Origin: Membranipora membranacea | Taxonomy: Eukaryota > Bryozoa > Gymnolaemata > Cheilostomatida > Membraniporidae | Direction: 5' to 3' | Length of the DNA: 64,000 nucleotides | NCBI GenBank assembly: GCA_914767715.1 | Contig: OU612069.1 | Location: forward strand, 15,931,387 to 15,995,386 | In this document: piece after piece, positions 48,013-58,329 of the stretch | Position numbering within the stretch: the first letter of the stretch is position 1 | Layout of the letters: each line of letters opens with the position of its first letter | The notes under the pieces: generated by a model | Seen by the model: the letters and a program-made list of their open reading frames with translations, nothing else | Databases searched by the model: none | Told to the model about the DNA's origin: nothing | Made by a program: the position numbers and the translations under genes

Positions 48013-50050
48013 GTAGTTATGAAGAAGGGATATGACAAGGTTAGCGCCCTTGGATGTTGCCACCGCTTCATCTAAGAGGTAGTTCACCTGTTCTCCGGTA
48101 GCCTCATTGCAGACTCCAAATATGCCACACTTACGGGGCGTCTTAAAGTAGATGGGTCCTGGTTGGTGAGGATCACTTGGATAGTGCACCTGTTAATCAA
48201 CATGAATCCCGGATATTGAACAGGATTTTTCAAACAAGATTCCCATACAGTGCACAACATCATACCACCCAAGCGTGATTATAAGCACAATGAAAATTAT
48301 TTGGTTTGCCACACCACAACAGCCACATACCTGCAGGATCCTGTTATGTCTATGAAGAAAGAAACAAACTTTAATATTGGGCATGTGAGTAAGGTTTAAT
48401 TAAGGTCAACAATAAACAGAGAGATCAGTGAAGTAGCAGGCCTTTTGACATTTGTGCGTACCTGTTGTGCGAAATCAAAGCTAAGATGTAGAGAGTCAGA
48501 TTGCTCCTTACAGATGCTTATACAGTCATTCATATAGATCCTGGCCTCTTGAGATCTCATGAGATGCTCCCTCTGCTCCTCAAGTTTCGCCATCTTCTGC
48601 TCACTATCCAAATTGGTTGATCTGCGCAATATGAGTAGTAGAGTTACTACTAGGGTATGGGTCATATAGTTCATTCGATCAAGTTGATGGGAATTGTTAC
48701 AATAAGACTATGATTTGGTGCTTACTAACACAATACTGATATTTAGTTACCTTAGATACATGGTGTTGTTGGAATGGCAGGTCCAACAGAGATCTGAGGA
48801 TGGTTTCGAAATGAGGAGCCATGGCATGTGAAGCTTCCATATTCGCCGAAATGTCTCTCTCTTCCATGGTTTCACGGAAGCCAAACCAGCACAATCTTCA
48901 TATTCTCTATGAATACCAGTTATTGTCATCGATGAAGGTAATATTTTAACTTCCTCCTTAGAAAACCCTAGAAAATAGAAACCCACCATACTATGACAAA
49001 TCAAATCTTTCTCATAGAAAGATTTTCGGGAAAGTGTAATCAATTATCTACAATGACATACCTGGTACTCTACCAGGTAGAGCTAAGCTGTGCACCGCTG
49101 CGATGTTAGTAAGGAACTTTATAATAAACTCGGAATCTTCCATCGTCACTGACTGATGGTTCCTTCCCTTCTTCATAAAGTCTCTCGGTACAACGCCAAC
49201 CTCCATGTAGTGCTTTATGAGCGTCTGGAGTGTTCCGCTGCTAATACCATGCATAGCAAGAAAGGTGTCTCGACACACTCCCTTGCCTACAAATTCAAAG
49301 AACATATAATCAAAAGGAAGCACACGACACAAATCCCTCCTCGCTGTGCCTGCTTGCAGATCAACACGGTTCGGGTATTATTCCTAGCACACAAAGGAGT
49401 TCACAGCTAATTTGATCTGATAAAGAAACATGAAACAGTTTTTGTAACTAACCTTCATGTGCGTAATCACAGCGTGTACGCTTTCTCTCCCGCTCTTTGT
49501 GCTTGTGAGTTTTGCCGTGTGTGGCACTCGTGTTTATCACAACAGACACTTTACTCAAGATCATTACATCTCTCTCTGATGTAGTAAGGCTTTCATAGAA
49601 GACCATCTGATCCAGCAGACTGGAGATGTCAAATTTAGTGAGGCAGTTTGTAGCACATTTGCATCGGAAACTTGACAGCACATTCTGCCTTTTAGAGATG
49701 GTCTCATCTCCAGTGTCACCTGAAGGACTTGAAGGTCCATCCCCACTGGATGTTGGAATAGATTGTTGGGTAGGCCTGGTAGGCTTCTTTTTGGTAACCA
49801 ACACCCTTGAATCACTACTTTTATCCCCCTGCTTTGTTTTAGTTTTGCCTTTTTGAGTTTGACTTGTGCTAGGCTTATCAGCTTCTATTTTCACTAAAAC
49901 ATCTTCATCCAGCTGTTCTATACCTTCTGGGTGGCCTAACTGTTCATGTTCCTCATCACTATCTACATCTCTGCTCGCAATATCAAAGAATTCAGCATCT
50001 ACTTGACTCAGAAGTTCATTCAAATCAACTAATCTTCCAGTGTCCGCCAT
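48013..50050 (-). CDS. Five-exon uncharacterised transposase-like protein, 3'-truncated
   Basis: Exons on the minus strand, in transcript order: 50,050-49,453; 49,286-49,062; 48,967-48,751; 48,621-48,462; 48,189-48,013. All four introns (166, 94, 129 and 272 bp) have GT-AG ends and matching phases, giving 459 uninterrupted codons. The start MADTGRLVDLNELL has A at -3 and G at +4. The N-terminal 120 residues are acidic then Ser/Thr/Lys-rich. Cys130, 132 and 136 (CKCATNC) and Cys335/338 (DLCWTC) may bind metal. Family landmarks include GKGVCRDTFLAMHGI, SLALPGRVPGF, VKILPSS, FDFAQQVHYP and QPGPIYFKTPRKCGIFGV. I remember this arrangement from a widespread uncharacterised animal family whose next segment carries HADNC.GQNK, an RNase-H-like, possibly transposase-derived core. 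Here that core is missing: sequence stops after SLLHNY at the edge of repeat R1, and 17 chimeric codons run to a stop at 47,959. No frameshift is present. Confidence 0.85.
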
Positions 50051-50165
50051 CTTTGTGTCCTTCCGGTGTGCCCTTAGTAACCACTTTGACACCTGATTGG
50101 ACCATTTAACTTGCTAGTAGCCAATTAAAAATGTGATATTCTGAATCAGAAGATGTTGATTGGTC
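50040..50165 (-). promoter_or_regulatory. TATA-less promoter with YY1, ETS and CCAAT sites
   Basis: On the minus strand the start codon lies in AAGATGGCGGAC (50,042-50,053), a YY1-type element overlapping the ATG. ACCGGAAG (50,060-50,067) is an ETS-type site just upstream. CCAATC occurs at 50,095-50,100 and 50,158-50,163 on the gene's strand, with an inverted ATTGG at 50,121-50,125. No TATA box is seen at a suitable distance. This combination is typical of constitutively expressed animal genes. Confidence 0.6.
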
Positions 50166-50285
50166 AGAATCAAGCAAAATATAAAAATGTAAACATTGTT
50201 CATAAAATCACATGCCCAGCTTTAGATGCTTATTACTAACAATAGTCAATGCCGCGTTATTGACAAATTAGACAGAGCATGCCAC

Positions 50286-51560
50286 ATATTGGTCACACTA
50301 TTGTCCGACTTACATTATTTTTCATGTTCAAAATACCATATGTTTACTATATTTGTAACTGACCTCTTACTGTATTTGTACTACTTTTCTCTTACCCTTA
50401 CATATAAGAAGATTCAAAGAATATATACTGGCTCTACACAGCAGCACAGGATAGTAGGAGGAGACCAAAGAGGGCAAAACATTTGGAAGCATTGCATTCC
50501 AAATAATGTGGCCTAAAACTATGCCATTATCATTTTATTTGGTATGTAGGCTAAACCAGCACAGTCATGCAACACTGTGTACCAATAAACAACGCATCAT
50601 TGCCCGATATGATATAGTTACAGGTGTATGATCTGTGGAATATATCCAGATCCTGAACTTCAAAACACTCATCCAACCAAATCACATTGCTCTCATGACA
50701 TCTCACAAACACATGTACAAGATATTAAATATACTAAATATACTTAATCTTAGAGTTAAGAACCACTTAATTTAAGTTTAAAGTCATACACAATCTCAGT
50801 ATTCGGCACCTTCTATCCTCCTACACTCCACATGAGAAAAAAAGGAACACCTCAACAAAATGTATAAGCTAAACTAAACACCAAATCTTAAAGTTCAGCT
50901 CTTTCTCTCCTCCAGCATCAATACTGGCTCTCAAGAACATGCAGATACAGGTATGAAAAACATTCAACAAGGGCGTAGGGTATTGAAACACTGGATAGCG
51001 GTGTCTTATGTGTTTGTTTAAGGGTCATACACAATATTAAATGCAGCACCTCCTGTCCTCCCATATTTCAATTGAGGTAACATAAACACATGAACAAAAT
51101 AATTGAACTTAATTTAGAGCCAATAATAATACTAGATCTTGGAGTTTAACAATTCTGCTCCTTCTTTTCTTCTGCTCTAATAACATAAGTGCACTTGTTC
51201 AGGAAGAAACGCACAATATGATAAGAATATCCATTGAAGAGATGTTTCCATTTTGAAAAAAAAGCCATTAGTAGGAGTACAACACGGGAATTGTTCTCCA
51301 TTGAGCAAATCAAAATTACACATTCATTACTGCAACTATGGGCAGCAGCCCGTCCCGATCTGATCAGGAGAGGTTTTATCATGAACCAAGGCAACGAGCC
51401 CCATCTCCTGATGATACATCATACCTCCGACATATTAAAAATGAGAAAATTTATATACAGAAAGAACAAATACTTGCTCAGAAAGAGAAAATCAAGGGGT
51501 GAAGCTCTACTTCTTGGTTTGAGCAAAACAGTAAAAATATCGGTAGGTTGTGCTGTAACA
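50286..51560 (+). repeat. 1,275-bp direct repeat, copy R2
   Basis: Second copy of R1 in the same orientation, upstream of the five-exon gene. Seen differences from R1 are single bases near 50,693 (TCTCATG against TCCCATG), 50,905, 51,150 and 51,382. Flanks differ: CATGCCAC on the left and TTGCTATTG on the right. The near identity contrasts with the much lower similarity of all other module copies here. Confidence 0.95.
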
Positions 51561-52400
51561 TTGCTATTGAATAGTATGTTCTTATTTGGTAAGAAGACAA
51601 CCCTTGTGATTTTTTTAAAGCAACCATAAGCAGGCTTTTCAGCTACTCTAACCGCTTCTTGCTTCTACTAATTTGCCTAGAGTAATTTCTTTAAAATGAT
51701 TCTTCTTATGAACCCTCATCCCTATGTTCATTCAATTTCAGCCGAGATATCAAATACAAACATTTGATTGACAAGTTTCACTGAAACAGAATATTGCTAC
51801 AATGCGGGATGCTGACCAAAATTTTTTCTTTATTTACTACCATACATCTTATCTGAAACACGTTCTTAGGAAATAGCAATCAACATAAAAAAAGCAAAAA
51901 CACATTTACTGAACGACTTTTTTTCTGTTGTGGTGGTATGAATTTCCAACATATGGTTGAGCTATCACATGCACTAGTGAACTGAACAACATTATTTTCC
52001 CTGCCTTATTGACCTAAGGTAGAAAATTCTCATGTTTTTTATTTGATGAATTTTTTATCTAAGGCAACATTGCAATTTGTATTAATTATTTAGATATTTA
52101 TTATTATATTGTTGCATCTGTAATGGTTATTTTGTTATGCTGATATTATGCCCCAATTTCTACCCAAACAATAAATAAAATTGAAATGGAATAATTATTG
52201 ATAATGTTTATATCATTTATAGCGTGTTGGCTTTCAACTTTACAACTCAACTATGTGTAAGTTGCAGAGGTGTGTTAACATGTTTGCCAAAGTGCACAAA
52301 GGTGGCTTGAAAAGAGAATGTTATATTAAGCAGGAATCGATGGTCCGATATTACATGAGCCTTTGCCTTTTTTGAGAAGTTCACTCCTTCGAAGCTAGCA
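51561..52400. other. No gene seen
   Basis: AT-rich sequence with stops in all frames. No copy of the other modules was recognised with confidence. Confidence 0.45.
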
Positions 52401-53000
52401 GGACATAGTTGACCAAGACAATCAATCCAAATGTCAAGATTATTTACACCATTGTATAGTGGCAATACTTCATCCTCTTTTATGTATTTCAGCATGCAGG
52501 TATTTTACTCTTACTTGTACATGATGCATTTAATTTTATTCTTTCAGGCTATTTATTAGTCAACTAACTTAAGTTTGATGACCTTTGTTCCTGTTGAATT
52601 AACAAAGATTTTCTCTCGCAACACATTCATACGCTTTAATTTGCCTTTGTTTGTTTGTTTAGCTCTGCAATCTCAATCTCGACTGTTTTTAGGGTGTTTT
52701 GACAGATGAAGGCATTCCAGATTTTCGCTTCACCATCAGCGGTTGAAACCAAAAAAACAACATGGCAACACCAGCAAAGATGCCTAAAAAAGATTGTGTT
52801 TCGGTTAATATCAGGTTATAGAGCCTTAAGAAAAAGGAGACAAAGCCTGGAAAAGATAGTTGTTCAAGAAGGGTGAGCAACCTCAAAAGCGAATTATACA
52901 TTTTGTATTCAGAATTGCTCAAAATAATAATACTGTTATTTTTACCGCTTACATTGAATTCATGTAAGCACACTTGGTTAATATTTTAGCCTAACAATGT
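52400..53000 (+). repeat. Start-exon module, copy 2
   Basis: Nearly continuous similarity with 32,380-33,100: GACCAAGACAATCAATCC, TTTACTCTTACTTGTACATG, AGGGTGTTTTGACAGATGAA, TTCACCATCAGCGGTTGAAA and TTCAAGAAGGGTGAGCAACC. Confidence 0.85.
52762..52803 (+). pseudogene. MATPAK start exon, copy 3
   Basis: AACATGG context, frame MATPAKMPKKDCVS, donor TCG|GTTAAT. It matches the 32,820 exon in length, phase and donor position. No following exon could be assigned. Confidence 0.5.
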
Positions 53001-54095
53001 ATTGATTGGACTTTTTTTTCTTATTTTCAGATTATTGGCATAAGTGATGCAAAAAAAGAAACATATTTTATTATAACGATATTATAAAGAAATGAGAATA
53101 GGCGCGTCATCTCGCTCAAGGGACGTGGAACTAATGGACACCAACTTTTATATAGCTATCAACAAAACCTTTAGAATGCTATATGCTTCTTGTAAATTTT
53201 TTGCTTGTACATGATAATGGTGCCGTGGTAATATTTGCAATCAATCTTTTGCAGATCCATTAAATATATTTTATTATTATAGAATATAACAATACTTAAG
53301 TTTACATATTAATTTCGTAACTGGTAAAAATAGCTGTCCTTATATACTTTATGAGCTGAAACTGCAAACACAATTTAATTGAATACATACTTCCGCACTT
53401 CATATAAATCATTTTTCCAGAACAATAGTTTTAAGATTGATGTAAAATATAAATTTTTACTACCGTGTCAGGATTAATTTCCAACATACAGTTGAAGTTA
53501 ATACATATGTACTGTAACTAGTTGGCTGTGATATTGTACATGACAGTAGCATGAATAAAATATTACAAACTTACAGCACATTTCATTAGTGTCATATTAA
53601 ATGCTAGATATTAGAGAAGTATGCTGTAGCAGACGCCAAATCACTGAAGATCAAGGGATCGAAGTGTGTGATGCTTTTCTTAAGAGGTCACCTCCTCGAT
53701 GATATGACCAGAGTACTAACAAGATATATACTAGATTGTTTAGACTGACACAGCAACAGGCTGTAAACAATTGCTCTGCGACAATTTTTTTATAAACAAT
53801 ATAGAAATACACAAAATGCCAAAACACAAACGGAAGAACGCAACAACGTATGATAGCAGAGAGTCCTCATGTAGCCTAGATAATGATGTTGGAGACATTG
53901 TTATGGATTCAAAACCAAAACGCTACCACACCTTCTGAATCACATCAAAGCAATTCAGAAAAGACTTGACAACATATACGTCAGAGTGCCAGTTTGAATT
54001 CAAAGGAGATGTAAGAAATCCCCAAATCACCATCACACTTGACACTGCAAGGTACATGCTTATGAACCAAACATCTGGTGAAATTAAACCATAAA
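53000..54095. other. Unassigned; one small exon-like frame
   Basis: Mostly noncoding. At 53,817 an ATG opens MPKHKRKNATTYDSRESSCS for about 40 codons, hits a TGA, and the frame then continues to GGAGAT|GTAAGA near 54,008. It resembles nothing I know and is not repeated in the window. Confidence 0.35.
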
Positions 54096-54099
54096 CTAC

Positions 54100-54383
54100 A
54101 AAACCGCTTATAATAGGATAACAAATATTTTTGATTCAGAATCTGCAACATTGAAAACTCATATGGACATAGTTTGGGAAATATTTTTAGAATTTGGGTA
54201 GTCAATTACAGCATTTTTTGCCTGTTTTGCGGACAATTTGCAGAATCTTTCATGAGTTTCGTCACTAAAATTAAGATTTATCAACATTCAAGCCTCCAAT
54301 GATTTGGAAACCCTGTCTAACAGGATTTTCAATGGTGCAGACTCTGAATCAAAAACCATTTTTATCCTATCATAAGCGGTTTT
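54100..54383. repeat. Inverted repeat (60-bp arms, 164-bp loop)
   Basis: The left arm 54,100-54,159 (AAAACCGCTTATAATAGGAT ... GATTCAGAATCTGCAACATT) is the reverse complement, with a few mismatches and a short indel, of the right arm 54,324-54,383 (AATGGTGCAGACTCTGAATC ... ATCCTATCATAAGCGGTTTT). The arms could form a long hairpin in RNA or be the ends of a small foldback element. No flanking target duplication is evident. Confidence 0.75.
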
Positions 54384-54389
54384 CAATAT

Positions 54390-55830
54390 AATCCTTTTTC
54401 AGCAGGTTTTTCCTATGCGGAGTGGGTTAAAAGTACCAAACTGGAGCAAGGACAACTCCGAATTGAGGCATAAATAAGTGCTCAGAAAACTGTCTATTGT
54501 CGGACTCAAAAGGAATTCTGTTGAACAATTGTGAATAGTTTGAGATAAACAATAGTGATATCATTAAAAGGCTTGCAACGCAGTGTACAACAATATTTTT
54601 GTAAGAACAGCTCTAAGTGCAAGTGACCCACTATAGTAACACCAACACAAGAGAACTCCATGGAAATTGACGGCAGAAGCGTAAGTTATGGAGACTGGGT
54701 GATAGCAGGTTCAAGTAAAACTTAAACCCTTCCTACTGAATAGAGGCTACACCTAATTAATTCACTTGAAACCAACTCGATACCCACACCAACAACATAA
54801 ATTTCCTTTTAAAGATAGTTACAATATTTTGTTATATCCATCAAGCCTGAAGGTGAATTTCATCAAACTTCAGTCAAGACAAAGTGAGGCAAGCCACCAA
54901 CCAATAAAACTATGCATCTATAAACCGAAAATTTATTATCCAGCTAAGACTGAGAACTGCGCCAAATCATATCTATGCACTTTTTTACCTGATAAATTCA
55001 CCTACACAAGCTAAGTCTTAAATATAAATTGATGAGCCTTATATGACAACATAAAATTTAACCCCTCTGCACAGCAATATATTCTTTCAAACGCTTCATC
55101 TTCTGAGTGCCGGCAAGCATCATTACTAATGTTTTAGGACTTTTTCACACTTTTCGTCTTTAACAGATCAATCACATGCACTATATATAAATTCTTATAA
55201 AAAATTGCAGTCCAGTTACAAGGATCTATCTTAACAACGGTTTCTTAAGTATGTGGATAATGTTTGACAGTTATTCAGAGACATGCTCCATTATGATCCA
55301 TTCCAGATATGCTGAGCTTTTTGAGCCAGAGTTTTTTTCCAAAATAGTGAACTAACTGCTACGACCGTTATCGCTCTAACGACAATATGAAAATCAATTT
55401 TAGTGTAATTTTGTTGGGAACGAGTTATTTGGATTAAATTGAGGGTCATAATGTCAAATAAACCAAACCAATTGATACTCAATGCTCGAAATTGATGGCG
55501 ACTGAAACAAGCAGATTAGATAGCTACATCTCGAATGTTTAAGGTATATATCAGTTCAGGCAAAATATCTAAATTGGCTTCGAGAATAGCATGAGTCTTA
55601 GATTTGAAAGATGCCTGAATTACGTCAATTATGTGAATTATGTGATTCTGATAAAAAAAATATTACTATTATTCCTTTGCTTTATTCATACTGCTTGGAT
55701 GAAAACAGTTGATATTATTATTACTATTATTGTTATAAATATTATTAATCTGAATCCTCTCTTACATTGATTTTGGACGAACATTTAGATGTCTGTATCG
55801 AAGTTGCACTAGTCTAAAGATCTTGATTTT
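54390..55830. other. No gene seen
   Basis: An 82-codon frame at 54,766-55,014 has no family features. ATCACATGCACTATATATAA near 55,170 marks a faint third copy of the KRKSPDH module's 3' part. Confidence 0.4.
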
Positions 55831-55834
55831 TGCA

Positions 55835-56070
55835 ATCAACGGAAAACACCATCATTTATGATTATGGTAGGTATTGCCATATAAAAATGAAGTCAGGCCT
55901 ATTAGGATGTAAGAGTTCATTTGGGACGTTATATCTAGTAAGAAAAATTATCATTGTGATAAGTTATTCATTTAAACTTTTAAATGTCAGCTGTAGTTCT
56001 TTGTTAGTGTTAATATAACGTTAGCACATTGAATTTATTATCTATCCTGGAGTTATAAAAGGGGTCAGTG
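55835..56070 (+). repeat. LVNLD module, copy g (truncated)
   Basis: AACACCATCATTTATGATTA, ATATAAAAATGAAGTCAGGC, GTCAGCTGTAGTTCTTTGTT and AAAGGGGTCAGTGAGTAAAT follow the module until the exon, which breaks after five codons and has lost the splice acceptor (ATCCTGG). Confidence 0.7.
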
Positions 56071-56399
56071 AGTAAATCCTGACACTTACTGATTGATTGG
56101 ATTCGCTCATGTGATATAATAAGATTACATCAGAACTAATCTCAACCCATTTTCTAAATTTCTAATATTCTCTACATATTTCTACAATTGAGTTTCTACA
56201 TTAAGGTCTAGTACATTGTTAATATATTAAGGATCTATAGATGAGGTACACCTTCTTGTTGAGTTGCTGTCCATAACATAAAATGGAAATTCAGAGTTTA
56301 ATCTTTGATCGATTGATCTGTTACTAAGCTTATACAACAGTGACAGCGAATTTTTTTGATATATCAAATATAACATGAGGTATCAAGTTGTAAAAAAAG

Positions 56400-56830
56400 A
56401 GAGAGAAAGAACTGAAGAGCTTCTAGGACACTTGGAGCTCTATATAGTTGGTGTAAATCCAATCGTTCCATTTCTTTCTTTTGTGCCTTCTTCTGTTGTT
56501 TTGGCCATCATTTATAATGCAAAACCATTTTATTAGGTTGTGGCATCTGTTTTTACTCAAACTTATGTGATGGGTACACCTTAGATGATTTCTGTTTTGG
56601 TTTATGTTTTTGTTCTTCGACACATATTGTATTATCATCTACACACTAATATTATATTAATAACAGAAAAGAAGTTTGAGTACTCCCGTAGCGGTACTAA
56701 GCATCAAGCTCAACGACCAATCTGTCCTAATGCTGATACATATAGGTGCTGAGAGAGAATTATGAAGAAAATTTTTTCCTTCAGATTTCACTTTTACAAG
56801 ATCGATGGATGTGACAGAAACCAAAGATGC
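56400..56830 (+). repeat. CTCTGTTGTTTTG and AGCAGTACTAGGAGG modules, last copies
   Basis: GAACTGAAGAGCTTCTAGGA and CTTCTGTTGTTTTGGCCATC are followed at 56,680 by GTAGCGGTACTAAGCATCAA, GACCAATCTGTCC and CCTTCAGATTTCACTTTTAC with GATCGATGG, the same order as 35,100-35,620. Confidence 0.7.
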
Positions 56831-57289
56831 AGCCTGAAACAAGCACCTACAATACCACCGAGAGGCTAATAGCAGCAAGGATATTCCGTTTCAAAAGAAA
56901 AACACAACAGACACCTGAACAGAAAAAAAAGATTAATACTGATAGGATACTGTTGTGTCATAGAACTTTTCCATCTCCCACACTACTACTTGTTCACATT
57001 AGATAGCACAAACACATGAACAAAAGATGCAGACTAAATTTGATGCCAATAAAAGAAGTAACCTCACCTCCCATCCTCCTGCACTTTGGAATCTCTATGA
57101 ATAAAATAGAACTTGGTACACAAGTAGTGGCAGAAAACAACAGGCACACAAATATCCTCGGGAGAGCTGTACAAATTTGAAAAAAACTAATCAGACTGTA
57201 AAGGCTTCCTTAAAAAAATGTCTGTATTGAAAAATCACACCAGTTTGAATTATTTCATATTTCCTAACCCCTTGTGAATTCATTGACGA

Positions 57290-57745
57290 GTAATGATGAT
57301 CTTTACAACATGTATATTGTCATCTTTGCACTTAGTATTAAAGGGCAACCAGGGTTTCAAACACTTCTTATTGATTAATAGCAGATTGCACCTTCTGCAT
57401 AGGAAAAAAGACAAAATCTATTCTGGAAGGATAATTCAGCCAGAATTCTTGTGAAACATTTCTTCCATCGGGTACTCAAACTCAGCTAAAAGAGAATACC
57501 ACAGAGCAGTTTCCTGTTCCTGTTTTTATTTAGCCTGTGCTCTATCATCATTGGAGCAATGTCTTAGAACCCTTTACTACCCATTTATGCATTGCTGCCA
57601 AACCTTGGTTGCCCTTTAATTATCTACTATAGAAAATATATTCCTCAAGTAGCAGTACTAGGGGATGGGTTCTAAATCAATTAGGATTTGATGTTCTGTG
57701 GTTTCTCAAGGAAAATTATGAACAGGCGGGATGAATGAAGTAGCA
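57290..57745 (+). repeat. Intron upstream of coil exon, with inserted segment
   Basis: GACGAGTAATGATGATCTTT and TGTCATCTTTGCACTTAGTA match 36,230-36,290. The match then resumes at TATAGAAAATATA near 57,631. The roughly 275 bp between (57,346-57,620), bounded by GGGCAACCAGGGTTTC and TTGGTTGCCCTTTAAT, is absent from the other copies. Confidence 0.65.
57346..57620. mobile_element. Possible MITE-like insertion with inverted ends
   Basis: The extra 275 bp begin near AAAGGGCAACCAGGGTTTC and end CCAAACCTTGGTTGCCCTTT. AAAGGGCAACCA and TGGTTGCCCTTT are perfect reverse complements and so form terminal inverted repeats. TTAA follows the right end (CCCTTTAATTATC), and ATTAAAGGGC precedes the left end. 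Absence from the paralogous positions at 24,830 and 36,290 supports an insertion. Confidence 0.65.
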
Positions 57746-57746
57746 G

Positions 57747-57873
57747 GATGCTTGGGTACAAGTTTCCAGGGCTCAAATTGAGGATTCCTTGAATATCTTC
57801 TACTAAACAGAAACAGAACAGAAAAAGTTGCGAGATTTGGAGAGATTGGAGGTCAGAATTAAGGATAGCTCAA
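57747..57873 (+). pseudogene. Coiled-coil-like exon, copy 3 (broken)
   Basis: After GTAGCAG the frame matches the other copies: DAWVQVSRAQIEDSLNIFY, then a stop. A shifted frame continues TETEQKKLRDLERLEVRIKD, so one frameshift separates the two halves. Dead copy. Confidence 0.6.
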
Positions 57874-57889
57874 CAGAGAGCTAACCCAG

Positions 57890-58320
57890 GGACGATACAT
57901 ACTCCTAGATGGATTTTGAAACAGAAGCGTAGGAAAAAAATGGGCACTTGATTGGAAAGTATAAAAAAACCAAAGACTTGTGGGCTATCTGAAGGAAATA
58001 CAGCGGTGGAGGAAGGAAAATGTAAATAAATAAGAAACAGCCGATTTGGCAACTAATCCATCTGACTCTATGATGACATTATGAAGTTGATTACAGCACT
58101 TGGATATGTTCTTGTACGATCATTATGTTCACCATTGTCTGAATGCTCAATACTTTGTATCATTTTGTCGATGATCCGTTTTTCATTGCCGCTTCACAAT
58201 TTACAATTCTCATTCTTTCCGTTATGTAATTTATTTAGATCAGAGAAAGCATGCACAAAAGACATAGAGGAACTGAATACAAATAGATATATTATCATTT
58301 TTTAGAATATATCACCCCCT
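57890..58320 (+). repeat. Post-coil intronic module, copy 4
   Basis: GGCTATCTGAAGGAAATACA, ATGAAGTTGATTACAGCACT, TTCACCATTGTCTGAATGCT and GCATGCACAAAAGACATAGA parallel 36,700-36,990 and 43,370-43,690. The open frame at 58,081-58,305 inside it is not conserved in the other copies. Confidence 0.7.
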
Positions 58321-58329
58321 ATCATCCTT

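Noticed and set aside
47601-48075. Overlapping plus and minus open frames in the 1,275-bp repeats
   Set aside because: They are open in both copies only because the repeats are almost identical. No domain, splice or start evidence supports either strand.
46738-51560. A standard LTR retrotransposon
   Set aside because: TG/CA ends can be drawn on the repeats, but the interior has no gag-pol, primer-binding site or polypurine tract, and the outer flanks show no target-site duplication. The interior gene belongs to a different family.
53817-54008. MPKHKRK open frame as a gene
   Set aside because: About 40 codons, then a stop. No similarity I recognise and no second copy.
24976-57873. Assigning the coil exon to Nup62 (NAWG resembling the NAWD word)
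   Set aside because: The NAWG reading is in a different frame from the conserved open frame, and the remaining similarity is only general coiled-coil composition.
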